Source: Gimesia fumaroli (GTDB lineage: Bacteria > Planctomycetota > Planctomycetia > Planctomycetales > Planctomycetaceae). Taken from it: DNA of 64,000 nucleotides. The first letter of the stretch is position 1, and each line of letters opens with the position of its first letter. Below are positions 48,550-57,251 of this stretch, piece after piece. Under the pieces are notes generated by a model that saw only the letters and a program-made list of their open reading frames with translations, was not told the origin of the DNA and searched no databases. The stretch is taken from contig NZ_CP037452.1 of the NCBI RefSeq assembly GCF_007754425.1, positions 2,386,164 through 2,450,163 on the forward strand, written 5' to 3'. Position numbers and translations under genes: made by a program.

Positions 48550-49041
48550 GTGACGAGAACACCACGAAGTGTCCAAAAACGAAAAGCTGAGTTATCTGTT
48601 ATCGGCTGGCGTGAATGGGTGAAACTCCCTGATTTGGGCATTCATACAATCAAAGCGAAAGTTGACACGGGAGCCCGGTCGTCGTCTCTGCATGCCTACG
48701 ATTTACATAAATTCGAACGCGATGCGGAAGAGTGGATTCGATTTAAAGTTCACCCTGTGCAGCGGAAAACGCATGAGGTCATTGAGACTGAAGCACGCGT
48801 GTTCGAATATCGGTCTGTTCGCAGTTCCAGCGGTAAGGCCAGCATGAGGCCGGTGATTATTACCAATGTTGAGCTGCTCGGCATCGTGTGGGAAGTGGAA
48901 TTGACGCTCGCGAATCGTGACGAAATGGGCTTCAGAATGCTGTTAGGACGTGAAGCATTCCGGCAACGTTTTTTTGTTGATGCAGGAGTCTCCTACTACG
49001 GTGGTAAACCACTGAGAGTAAAGCGGTCAAAGAATAAATAG
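48550..49041 (+). CDS. Retropepsin-like / ATP-dependent zinc protease-family protein (RimK operon)
   Basis: 163 residues. It starts with GTG, with GGAGG 13 bases upstream. KAKVDTGARSSSLHA (about 36-50) is the D-T-G-A active-site motif of the bacterial retropepsin-like DUF785 family, annotated elsewhere as an ATP-dependent zinc protease and regularly found next to rimK. EFRMLLGREAFRQRFFVDAG-type C-terminal motif is also present (GFRMLLGREAF). First gene of a three-gene operon with rimK and an aspartoacylase-family gene (spacings 42 and 23 bp). Proposed role: a peptidase or regulator of RimK-made poly-glutamate tails; not proven. Confidence 0.85.
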   Translation: MTRTPRSVQKRKAELSVIGWREWVKLPDLGIHTIKAKVDTGARSSSLHAYDLHKFERDAEEWIRFKVHPVQRKTHEVIETEARVFEYRSVRSSSGKASMRPVIITNVELLGIVWEVELTLANRDEMGFRMLLGREAFRQRFFVDAGVSYYGGKPLRVKRSKNK

Positions 49042-49083
49042 CCTCTGTCTAACGCCGATTCAGTCGGCTCTACAAGGAATATT

Positions 49084-50304
49084 ATGAAACTGGCAATCCT
49101 CTCTTGCAGTCCCAAATGTTACAGCACGCGACGATTATACGAAGCGGCCGAACAGCGTGGCTTCAAGGTCAAGGTTCTGAATACGCTTAAGTTTGCGATC
49201 GACCTGAAACAAGCCGAGCCAGATCTTTACTACAACCAGAAATCCCTCTCTGATTATGACGGAGTGCTGCCTCGCATCGGTGCCTCGATTACCTACTTTG
49301 GTACCGCCGTTGTGCGGCAGTTCGAACAGATGGATGTGTTCTGTGCGAATTCGTCCGCCGGGATTTCTAACTCGCGGGATAAACTTCGCAGCCTGCAAAT
49401 CTTCAGTCGGCACCAGATCGGCATTCCGCAAACGACGTTTGTACGTGATAAGAAGGATGTCCTGCCAGCTATCGAACGCGTAGGCGGCGCTCCGGTTGTA
49501 ATCAAGCTGTTGGAAGGAACGCAAGGCATCGGCGTGCTGCTCGCGGAATCGGTGAAGTCGGCAGAAGCAATTATCGAGATGCTGCAGAGCCAGAAGCAAA
49601 ACGTTCTTATCCAGAAATTTGTCGCCGAAAGTAAAGGCCGTGATATTCGGGCGTTTGTGGTCGGAGACCGGGTAGTCGCTGCCATGCGTCGTGTGGCGCA
49701 AGGTCAGGAGTTCCGCAGCAATGTCCATCGAGGCGGTCTGACAGAACCAGTCGTGCTTGATGAAACCTATTGCAAAACAGCAGTCAGAGCTGCTCAGATT
49801 ATGGGACTACGGGTGGCAGGAGTCGATATGCTGGAGGCCAAGGACGGACCTCAAATTATGGAAGTCAATTCCTCACCAGGTCTGGAAGGGATCGAGAAAT
49901 GTACGCAGCTCGATATTGCCGGTGCCATCGTCGACTACATTGCGGCTCAGGTTGATTTTCCCGAGATCGATCTGCGTCAGCGACTCACGGTCAGCCGCGG
50001 ATATGGAGTCACGGAAATTTACATCCCCGAAGGCTCTGATTATGTCGGCAAGGCAATCAACGCGTCTGGGCTGCGAGACAATGATATCAATGTTCTGACA
50101 TTATATCGTGGGACAACGGTGGTCCCCAATCCGCGTTCTGATCGGCTGTTAGAATCGAATGATCGTCTGCTTTGTTTCGGCAAACTGGAATTTATGCGCG
50201 ATCTGATTCCGTCGAAAACACGTCGTAAACGACGTCCGAAAGTGCTGGGGCTTCCCGACTTGCCCGTTGCAGACGAAGTTCACAATGAGTCAGCCAACTC
50301 GTAA
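49084..50304 (+). CDS. rimK: RimK-type ATP-grasp amino acid ligase with C-terminal RCK_C domain
   Basis: 406 residues; E. coli RimK is about 300. Residues 1-295 are RimK-like: KLAILSCSPKCYSTRRL, LPRIGASITYFGTAVVRQFE, ATP-grasp core VIKLLEGTQGIGVLLAES and FVAESKGRDIRAFVVGDRVVAAMRR, EVNSSPGLEGIE near the end. The extra ~100 residues (about 300-395: YGVTEIYIPEGSDYVGKAINASGLRDNDINVLTLYRGTTVVPNPRSDRLLESNDRLLCFG) match a TrkA-C/RCK_C ligand-binding domain, then a basic tail. RimK adds glutamates to ribosomal protein S6 or makes poly-alpha-glutamate. The RCK_C domain may make activity respond to a nucleotide or ion (inference). Confidence 0.9.
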   Translation: MKLAILSCSPKCYSTRRLYEAAEQRGFKVKVLNTLKFAIDLKQAEPDLYYNQKSLSDYDGVLPRIGASITYFGTAVVRQFEQMDVFCANSSAGISNSRDKLRSLQIFSRHQIGIPQTTFVRDKKDVLPAIERVGGAPVVIKLLEGTQGIGVLLAESVKSAEAIIEMLQSQKQNVLIQKFVAESKGRDIRAFVVGDRVVAAMRRVAQGQEFRSNVHRGGLTEPVVLDETYCKTAVRAAQIMGLRVAGVDMLEAKDGPQIMEVNSSPGLEGIEKCTQLDIAGAIVDYIAAQVDFPEIDLRQRLTVSRGYGVTEIYIPEGSDYVGKAINASGLRDNDINVLTLYRGTTVVPNPRSDRLLESNDRLLCFGKLEFMRDLIPSKTRRKRRPKVLGLPDLPVADEVHNESANS

Positions 50305-50327
50305 CAACTGAAAAAATAACGGTAACT

Positions 50328-51488
50328 ATGACAAAACCTCGCAAACGTAAGCCAATTGATCAATGGAATGGAGAATCAATTCCAGCTGGTGAGTCACGTG
50401 ATGTCAAATTGGCCGTGAGCGAGAGTTATAGTAGTATGACGGTGAAGATTCCGATTCACATCCGTCGTGCTAAGGAAGATGGTCCCGTCGTTTTCGTCAC
50501 TGCAGCTCTGCATGGTGACGAAATAAATGGGACAGGAGCGATTCGTGAATTGATCCAGGACGAAGACTTTCAACTGCTGAGAGGTTCGGTCATCCTGGTA
50601 CCGGTTCTGAATATTCTCGCATTTGATCGGCACTCCCGCTACCTTCCCGATCGTCGCGACTTGAACCGTTCCTTCCCCGGATCAGCCACCGGGAGTCTTG
50701 CCGGTCGCATGGCAAGAATCATCTTTGAGGAAATTGTCTCGCGCTCTGATTACGGCATTGACCTGCATACCGCTTCGGTCAGGCGGACTAATTATCCGAA
50801 TGTTCGCGGCGATATGACGAATCCCGAGGTCCGACGGCTGGCGGAAGCCTTTGGGTCGGAAATCATTATGAATGGAAAAGGCCCCGTCGGCGCGTTTCGG
50901 CGTGAAGCATGTTCTGGCGGCTGTCCCACAATCATCATGGAAGGGGGAGAAGTCTGGAAGGTGGAACCGGGAATCGTGGAATCCGCGGCGCGTGGCGTGC
51001 GGAATGTGCTTCGCGATCTAAAGATGCTGGAAGGCGAACCTCAAAGTCCTGATTATCAAGTTGTCGTAGATAAATCGACCTGGGTGCGAGCAGAGCGGGG
51101 CGGCTTTCTGAAGTTTCATGTAAAGCCGGGAGACATTATCAAAAAAGACCAGCCGCTTGCTACGAATACCACGTTGCTCGGCCGTGAACGCAGTATGCTC
51201 TATTCCCCCTTTGATGCGGTCGTGATTGGGATGACTACCCTGCCCGCGATTAGTCCTGGCGAGCCAATCTGTAATCTGGGCATGCTGCCCAAAGGGACCA
51301 AGCCATCTCAAGTTCGCCGTGCACGACGAAAAGAAGATGGACTCGAAGGACAGGTGGTGGAAGAACTCTCGACGAATCTCGTCGTTGTCGAACCGACTGA
51401 AGAGTCGAGTCTGCACCACCACAACAATAACCACAAACAGCACCAGGATGATCAAGGCGAGCGTGGCGAAGCCGCTGCTGCCGAGTGA
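50328..51488 (+). CDS. Succinylglutamate desuccinylase/aspartoacylase-family metallohydrolase
   Basis: 386 residues. Zinc ligands ALHGDEINGTG (HxxE) and the later DLHTAS motif, with DRRDLNRSFPG between, are those of the AstE/AspA M14-like family. A biotinyl/lipoyl-like beta domain appears near 265-330 (GFLKFHVKPGDIIKKDQPLATN). The last 40 residues are low-complexity and His/Asn/Gln-rich (SSLHHHNNNHKQHQ), possibly metal binding. It probably removes N-acyl or amino acid groups; as the third gene of the rimK operon it may trim glutamylated products. Starts 23 bp after rimK. Confidence 0.88.
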   Translation: MTKPRKRKPIDQWNGESIPAGESRDVKLAVSESYSSMTVKIPIHIRRAKEDGPVVFVTAALHGDEINGTGAIRELIQDEDFQLLRGSVILVPVLNILAFDRHSRYLPDRRDLNRSFPGSATGSLAGRMARIIFEEIVSRSDYGIDLHTASVRRTNYPNVRGDMTNPEVRRLAEAFGSEIIMNGKGPVGAFRREACSGGCPTIIMEGGEVWKVEPGIVESAARGVRNVLRDLKMLEGEPQSPDYQVVVDKSTWVRAERGGFLKFHVKPGDIIKKDQPLATNTTLLGRERSMLYSPFDAVVIGMTTLPAISPGEPICNLGMLPKGTKPSQVRRARRKEDGLEGQVVEELSTNLVVVEPTEESSLHHHNNNHKQHQDDQGERGEAAAAE

Positions 51489-52286
51489 CTTTAAAATGCC
51501 ACCTGATTCCAACGAAGCGATTGGTTCCGCCAGGGTGGTTCTTTTCACCAGTATTCTCAGATCAGAGTACACATTCAGAAACCAGCACTGAATTTCTCTT
51601 GATACCTGTGTGGATTGGTAAAGCAAAGATTCGTTCTGAATTTTCAGGTCTCGACTCCCAAATGCCGTTTTCGAACATGCGGAGATAGCGTCGCGTGCGC
51701 GAGACAAACACAATGTTCTCGTGTTTTTTTCTGCTCCTGTGAAAATCAGCACTATAAAACCCACTGGTTTCAGCACGATTTTGGAAACGCCCGCGAAACC
51801 GGTTCCGAATGAGCACCCGTTTTCGTGACGCATCAAACCGCTATCGTTTGCGTTCACTTGAGGTTGCCAGGAGTTCACTCCATGATCAAAGTGCATTCGA
51901 TGTAGCGTTCCGCATTGTAGCGTCTGCTTGATTCGGGAAGGAAGATCAGCGCGACAAATCAGGATTGATGCCATCGATTCATTTTTTAAGACTGACTGAG
52001 AATAAGGCATGTTTCGTTTCCTTCTCCAAAACAGGAATAAAAGCAACCGACGTGAGAAACCGCTGCAAAAACGGTTTTCTGACTGTCGGCATATCCGTAT
52101 TTTATTTGATATCACTCACCAGAGAGAGAAAAAATAATGCCCGTTTGGGATGGCCCCTGAACGAACTGCACGGGGGCACGGTTCCCCACTAGCTGGTTTG
52201 GGAAAAATTTGACGATCGCGTGGCAAACTGATACGATCCCTGACTTCAGTTGTCATGGCCATTTGTCTTCGCAAGGGAGTGCACTG
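51489..52286. other. 798-bp spacer, no supported gene
   Basis: A 365-codon minus-strand frame (51018-52115) covers most of it but overlaps the aspartoacylase-family gene by 470 bp, lacks a ribosome site and has low-quality composition, so I do not call it. A weak inverted repeat (AGAAACCG / CGGTTTTCT, 52056-52080) is present without a T run. It may be a degraded gene or intergenic filler. Confidence 0.5.
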
Positions 52287-53177
52287 ATGAAGTTCTATCA
52301 TTTGTTGCCGTTGGTTTTCTGCTGTTGGCTGGGGGTATCAGTCAGGGCTGAATCTGAGCCGAAGTTAGAATCGAAACAGCGCGCCATTCAAGTCTTGCGT
52401 GAATGGAGTGATGAGAATCTGACCTTCACTTCTGTCAGAGGTCAGTTTCACCGAATTTATTACGACAGAGTGTTTCGCGTACAAAAGCATGCGGATGGTG
52501 AGTTCGGTTATCTTGGGCCCCGTCATGGTTTCCTGCGATATGGACCTCCTGCTCAGAAGCCCGGTATTGAGTCCTTGAAAAAAACGCCAGAAGGAAAGTC
52601 TTATGAATACAAAGATTCGGAAGCGGAACAATGGCGCTGGCTGAAAACGCGGTTGTTGATGATTGACGAAGAAGAAAAAACAGTTCAAGAATGGATTTAC
52701 GCAAATCTGCCAAAGCGAAAAGAGGGCGAAGGCTGGGGCTTTCTAGATTTATTTTATGAAATCTCAGCGGACGGAATCTCCCCGTTTCTGCCCGGTGTGC
52801 CGAATCAGGCGAGATTCAATGATTGGCTGAAACATTGTGATTTTAAAGTGTTCCGGCAATCGGAAACCCACATCTGGATTACCGGAACGCCCTTAAAAAA
52901 GGATTACAGAATACTTTTTAGCGAATTTAAACTCCATTTCGAAAAGAGGCCCTGGCGATTGAAGGCGGTCCAATATATTCATTCCGGAGGAAATCAGAGC
53001 ACCGTCTACACCTATTCCAACATTGAAATGAATCCCCTGGAATGGGATGAGCCGGATCTGTCTGGTTATCAGAATCCGGCAGAGCAACCAGTGGTCGCCC
53101 GGCGTCCTGAGGAAGAAGGAACAGAAGAGGGAGGTGTCTGGAGTTCGCTGTTTGCTCTCTTGGGGATTTTTTTCTAA
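52287..53177 (+). CDS. TIGR03009-type exported planctomycete protein
   Basis: 296 residues from the ATG at 52287, chosen because GGGAG lies 8 bases before it and a signal peptide follows (MKFYHLLPLVFCCWLGVSVRA); the frame extends 26 codons upstream. The sequence AIQVLREWSDENLTFTSVRGQFHRIYYDRVFRVQKHADGEFGYLGPRHGFLRYGP matches the TIGR03009 family, found almost only in planctomycetes, with a LolA-like beta-rich fold. Function unknown. A Pro/Glu-rich tail ends in a hydrophobic segment (SSLFALLGIFF). Confidence 0.75.
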   Translation: MKFYHLLPLVFCCWLGVSVRAESEPKLESKQRAIQVLREWSDENLTFTSVRGQFHRIYYDRVFRVQKHADGEFGYLGPRHGFLRYGPPAQKPGIESLKKTPEGKSYEYKDSEAEQWRWLKTRLLMIDEEEKTVQEWIYANLPKRKEGEGWGFLDLFYEISADGISPFLPGVPNQARFNDWLKHCDFKVFRQSETHIWITGTPLKKDYRILFSEFKLHFEKRPWRLKAVQYIHSGGNQSTVYTYSNIEMNPLEWDEPDLSGYQNPAEQPVVARRPEEEGTEEGGVWSSLFALLGIFF

Positions 53178-53224
53178 GATCAACTGACCGCTGCGCATTA
53201 CTTCTACATCTGTGATCCAGGCCC

Positions 53225-53680
53225 ATGCCGATGTCTCTTGAAACCGAGAAGCTTGAAAAACAATTGAAGGTGGTCGGCGTCCTGTTTATGGCGGCTTCGG
53301 GGCTCTGTCTGCTGGGTTTACTCTTCATTCCCATTCATTACATGATGATGCAATCGGTGATGAAAATCGACTTTCCGCATCAGGGAGAGGTTCCCAATCC
53401 TCGGGAGATTTTTGAACAAATGCGAGGAACGCTGCCTCTCATGTATGGTATTATGGGAGGAATGTTGCTGATCTTTGGCGGGGTGATGCTGGCCACAGGG
53501 ATCAATCTCTACCGAAAAAAGCACCAGACCTTCTGCATCGTTGGCTCGGCGATGAGCTGCCTCTGTATGCCGTGGGGTACTGCATTGGGAATCTGGTCTC
53601 TGCTCATTCTGTTTGACAAACAAGTCCAGCCGCTGTTTCAGGAACAGACAGAGCTAAATGAGTCCGACTTTCTGTCTTAA
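53225..53680 (+). CDS. Four-helix membrane protein, paralog pair member 1
   Basis: 151 residues with about four hydrophobic helices (VVGVLFMAASGLCLLGLLFIP, LPLMYGIMGGMLLIFGGVMLATGINLY, FCIVGSAMSCLCMPWGTALGIWSLLILF). The ATG used is followed two codons later by another ATG; no strong ribosome site decides. Not recognised as a named family. The last two helices match those of the next gene (CxVGSxxxxxxxPxGTxLGxxSLxxL), so the two are tandem duplicates. Follows the TIGR03009 gene by 47 bp. Confidence 0.75.
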   Translation: MPMSLETEKLEKQLKVVGVLFMAASGLCLLGLLFIPIHYMMMQSVMKIDFPHQGEVPNPREIFEQMRGTLPLMYGIMGGMLLIFGGVMLATGINLYRKKHQTFCIVGSAMSCLCMPWGTALGIWSLLILFDKQVQPLFQEQTELNESDFLS

Positions 53681-53736
53681 TTCGCAGAAGCTTCGAGTTG
53701 AACCCTCAAGCATATTTCTCTCAGGAGAAACCTTTG

Positions 53737-54156
53737 ATGACGCAAAAAAAAGCCAGCCAGCTCAATCTGATTGGCACGCTATTTTTAGTTATGGGGCTCT
53801 TGTCAATTTTCAACCTGCCGGTTTTGAGCAAGGTTGGCGAACAACTCAAAGAGAACTCTTTTGAAACAGCAAACCTGACAAAACCCGATGGAACAAAATA
53901 TGAAGACAGTGACCAATTTGAATCAATCCGGCGAAGCATGGTGATTGGAATGCTGCTCTTTACCGTCTTTTTCTCTCTGGTCTGCTTTATGACGGGAACT
54001 TGTATTTTGAAACGGATCAGCCATCGAACCTGTTTCGTTGGCTCGGTGGTGGTTTTGATTGCGTTTCCCCTGGGGACCATTCTGGGCAGTTGCTCACTGA
54101 TGCTGTTAAGTAAAGCAGAGACCAAACGGTTATTTACGAGGCAGCAGGACGGCTGA
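53737..54156 (+). CDS. Four-helix membrane protein, paralog pair member 2
   Basis: 139 residues from the ATG at 53737, supported by AGGAG 9 bases upstream; the frame is open 13 codons further. Helices LIGTLFLVMGLLSIFNLPVL, MVIGMLLFTVFFSLVCFMTGTCIL and CFVGSVVVLIAFPLGTILGSCSLMLL align with member 1, and the loop between helices 1 and 2 is extracytoplasmic and of similar length. Function unknown; probably the same operon as member 1 (56 bp gap). Confidence 0.75.
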   Translation: MTQKKASQLNLIGTLFLVMGLLSIFNLPVLSKVGEQLKENSFETANLTKPDGTKYEDSDQFESIRRSMVIGMLLFTVFFSLVCFMTGTCILKRISHRTCFVGSVVVLIAFPLGTILGSCSLMLLSKAETKRLFTRQQDG

Positions 54157-54269
54157 AAAAAACGGAATCTGTGCTCCAAATCAATTTCACAGGGCTAGTC
54201 AAAACCGGTGCGGGTACCAATAATACGCCAGCGTGTGATCCCCGGCCGTTTGTTTGAAAAGGATTCCGT

Positions 54270-55829
54270 ATGGAGCCGCTTGACCTGAAGCAGTTTGAAT
54301 GGAAAATCAAAGTCCGCCCGTTGACCATTGAAGATTTCGACGCGCTGGTCGAAATGGAAGAGCTCTGTTTTCCGGGTATGCCGGCCTGGGGACGCGAGCA
54401 TATCGAAAGCCAGCTGGCGATTTTCCCTGAAGGGCAATTGTGTGTCGAAATTGAGGGGCGTCTGGCCGCTTCGTCATCGAGTCTGATTCTGGATTTCGAT
54501 CCCAGTCTCGAATGGCACAACTGGAAAGCGGTCGCCGACGACGGTTTTATCCGGAATCATAACCCGCAGGGAGACACACTCTACGGGATCGAAATCATGG
54601 TTCATCCTGAATTTCGGGGGATGAAGCTGTCGCGCCGTTTATATGACGCTCGTAAAGAACTCTGCCGTCAGAAGAATCTGGGGCAAATGATCATCGCCGG
54701 CCGCATTCCGGGATACCATCAACATGCGGATGCTCTTTCAGCTCGGGAGTATATTGAGAAAGTCGTTGAGAAAGCACTCTACGATCAGGTATTGACGGCA
54801 CAGCTGGCTAACGGCTTTTCAGTGCAAGGGCTGATCCCCAATTATTTACCGTCCGATACCGAATCTTGTGGGTATGCGACCTATCTGGAGTGGGCCAACC
54901 TGGATTATGTGCGCGGCGCCAAACGCCGGTTTCATCATACGGTCGAACAGATTCGCATCTGTGTGGTCCAGTACCAGATGCGTTCGGTGAAAAGTTTTGA
55001 CGAGTTTGCCCAGCAGTGTGAATTCTTTCTCGATACCGCTTCGGACTACAAGTGCGATTTTATCCTGTTTCCGGAGCTGTTCACAACGCAGCTGCTCTCT
55101 TGTGTCGAGCCCACGCGCCCGGGGCAGGCCGCACGCCGGCTGGCAGAATTCACGCCACAATACCTCGATTTCTTTACCGAGATGGCAGTCAAATATAATG
55201 TGAATGTGATTGGCGGTTCCCAGTTTGTGGTCGAGCGCGATACGCTGTATAACATTTCCTATCTGTTTGGCCGGGATGGTACGATTGGCAAACAGTATAA
55301 AATTCACATTACACCCAGCGAACGGAAATGGTGGGGCGTGAGTTCTGGCGAACGCGTGGAAGTGTTTGACACCGATTGCGGCAGGATCGCGATTCAAATC
55401 TGTTACGATATCGAGTTTCCCGAACTGGCACGCATCGCCGCTCAAAAAGGGGCGCAAATTGTGTTTGTTCCCTTTAATACGGACACCCGCCACGGATACC
55501 TGCGTGTCAGGCACTGTGCGCAGGCCCGTTGTATCGAAAATCATCTGTACGTGGCGATTTCAGGCTGCACGGGCAACCTGCCTTTTGTCGAAAACGCGGA
55601 CATTCACTATGCACAGTCTGGTATCTTTACGCCCGCTGATGTCGAGTTTGCCCGCGATGCGGTGGCGGCTGAGTGTAATCCAAATGTGGAAACAGTGATC
55701 ATTCACGACCTCGATTTCGAGCAATTGCGCCGCCATCGTGAGGGGGGCAGTGTGCAGAACTGGAATGACCGTCGGCGTGAATTGTACCGCGTGCTGTATC
55801 ATGAAGACGGGAATTCCATCGAAATCTAG
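54270..55829 (+). CDS. GNAT acetyltransferase fused to nitrilase-type amidohydrolase
   Basis: 519 residues. About 10-215 is a GNAT domain (IRPL-type start [22 protein letters not shown]; acetyl-CoA region [26 protein letters not shown]). About 225-515 is a carbon-nitrogen hydrolase: FILFPELFT with catalytic Glu, [14 protein letters not shown] with Lys, [12 protein letters not shown] with Cys, giving the E-K-C triad. The fused arrangement is a known bacterial protein type. Cytosolic. The nitrilase part should hydrolyse an amide or nitrile and the GNAT part acylate an amine; the substrate is not readable. Monocistronic by spacing. Confidence 0.92.
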   Translation: MEPLDLKQFEWKIKVRPLTIEDFDALVEMEELCFPGMPAWGREHIESQLAIFPEGQLCVEIEGRLAASSSSLILDFDPSLEWHNWKAVADDGFIRNHNPQGDTLYGIEIMVHPEFRGMKLSRRLYDARKELCRQKNLGQMIIAGRIPGYHQHADALSAREYIEKVVEKALYDQVLTAQLANGFSVQGLIPNYLPSDTESCGYATYLEWANLDYVRGAKRRFHHTVEQIRICVVQYQMRSVKSFDEFAQQCEFFLDTASDYKCDFILFPELFTTQLLSCVEPTRPGQAARRLAEFTPQYLDFFTEMAVKYNVNVIGGSQFVVERDTLYNISYLFGRDGTIGKQYKIHITPSERKWWGVSSGERVEVFDTDCGRIAIQICYDIEFPELARIAAQKGAQIVFVPFNTDTRHGYLRVRHCAQARCIENHLYVAISGCTGNLPFVENADIHYAQSGIFTPADVEFARDAVAAECNPNVETVIIHDLDFEQLRRHREGGSVQNWNDRRRELYRVLYHEDGNSIEI

Positions 55830-55993
55830 TCCCTCGGTGGCGAGCAGCTTGGTCTCGCAGAACTTCTTAAGATCTCTTAAAATCCGCCTGATGTCGACAT
55901 AAATCTTGCGTCCCTCTGCTGTTTTACCCCATCGGTGGCATCACACAGCGGCCGGAGCGGAAGGAAAATCACTCTGATTTTGGGCAGAAATAG

Positions 55994-57073
55994 ATGATCG
56001 ATTCCTATAGCAGAATTTCAAAGAAGACGGGGATGCCACCAGGTTCGCTGGTGCATATCGGTGATTTTGATGAAGAGGAAACCCGTATTTCCGTGATTGA
56101 TTATGGTCGAATCGATCTCGAAGAACCGGTCGTGGAAACGGTGGAGGACCTGCTCAAATTCCGAGAGAAGGACTCAATCACCTGGGTTTGTCTGGAAGGA
56201 TTGAAAAATGTCGAAATCACCGAGTTGATCGGAAAGTATTTCAACATTCATCCCCTGGTGCTGGAAGACATCTTAAATACCCACCAGCGACCGAAATTTG
56301 AAGAGTACGACGACTACCTCTACATCGTGCTCAAAGGGTTGTCGTCAGGGGAGAATGACTCAAGCTCGGTAGATTTCAGAGTAAAATACGAGCAGGTTAG
56401 TATTCTGGTGCTCAATGACTTTGTCTTCACGTTTAAGGAACGCAAGGATGATCTGTTCCTCCCGCTGGTTCAGCGAATTCGGAACAGCACTGGTCGTATT
56501 CGGAGTCTGGGATCGGATTATCTGACCTATGCGCTTTTAGATACGATCGTGGATCAGAATTTTTTATTGCTCGATTCCATGGATGAACAGGTCGATGACA
56601 TCGAAGAAGAGCTACTGACCAATCCTACATCTGATACTCTGGTGGCAATCCAGCGTCTGAAACGGGAATTGATCGATATCAAACGTGCTACATCTCCTCA
56701 AAGAGAGTTGCTCTCAGCCATTCTGCGTTCTGACCATGAATTGATCAGCGAGAAGATCCATATTTACTATCGGGATGTGTTCGACCACGTCTTGCGAATT
56801 ACCGAATCAGTCGATTCCTATCGTGACATGCTGGGAGGCCTGCTGGACATTTATGTTTCCAGTGTCAGCAATAAAATGAATGAAGTGATGAAAATCCTGA
56901 CAGTATTCGCTTCGATTTTTATTCCCCTGACCTTTATCGCCGGGATCTACGGAATGAACTTCGAATACATGCCGGAACTGAAATGGAAGTGGAGCTATCC
57001 CGTAGTCTGGCTTGTTTTCATCACACTTCCCACAGTCTTGATCATCTATTTCAAAAAGAAGAAGTGGTTGTGA
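55994..57073 (+). CDS. corA: CorA-family magnesium/cobalt transporter
   Basis: 359 residues, normal length. The cytoplasmic N-terminal domain (LVLEDILNTHQRPKFEEYDDYLYIVLKGL) leads through a long stalk helix to two C-terminal transmembrane helices: KILTVFASIFIPLTFIAGIYGMNFEYMPEL with the GMN signature at the pore mouth, and YPVVWLVFITLPTVLIIYFKKKKWL. It forms a pentameric channel-like Mg2+ importer in the inner membrane. Followed by a hairpin terminator and then an insertion sequence. Confidence 0.95.
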   Translation: MIDSYSRISKKTGMPPGSLVHIGDFDEEETRISVIDYGRIDLEEPVVETVEDLLKFREKDSITWVCLEGLKNVEITELIGKYFNIHPLVLEDILNTHQRPKFEEYDDYLYIVLKGLSSGENDSSSVDFRVKYEQVSILVLNDFVFTFKERKDDLFLPLVQRIRNSTGRIRSLGSDYLTYALLDTIVDQNFLLLDSMDEQVDDIEEELLTNPTSDTLVAIQRLKRELIDIKRATSPQRELLSAILRSDHELISEKIHIYYRDVFDHVLRITESVDSYRDMLGGLLDIYVSSVSNKMNEVMKILTVFASIFIPLTFIAGIYGMNFEYMPELKWKWSYPVVWLVFITLPTVLIIYFKKKKWL

Positions 57074-57171
57074 CCGGCATCAATTATGTGAGCGGCACGG
57101 CGCTAGGTAGTTTATTTATTGATTTTAAATGTGATTCCCAAGATCGAAACTTAACCCAGTTCGGTTTAGAC

Positions 57172-57204
57172 CACGGCTAACACCGTGTGGCTGATTTTGT
57201 TTTT
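57172..57204 (+). terminator. Terminator-like hairpin after corA
   Basis: CACGG-CTAACA-CCGTG stem-loop followed by TGGCTGATTTTGTTTTT, about 100 bp after the corA stop. The GGCTAAC core resembles the GGGCGTTAGCC sequence in which the nearby insertion sequence sits. Confidence 0.5.
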
Positions 57205-57240
57205 AGGTACTTTGCCAGCCGGAATGACTTATTAGCCGAA

Positions 57241-57251
57241 GGGCGTTAGCC
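57241..57251 (+). repeat. Target-site duplication, left copy
   Basis: GGGCGTTAGCC directly precedes the insertion sequence and is repeated exactly at 58738-58748 after it. An 11-bp duplication fits the 10-13 bp usual for IS4-family elements. Confidence 0.85.

Noticed and set aside
51018..52115. 365-codon minus-strand frame downstream of the rimK operon
   Set aside because: It overlaps the well-supported aspartoacylase-family gene by 470 bp, has no ribosome site and resembles no family.
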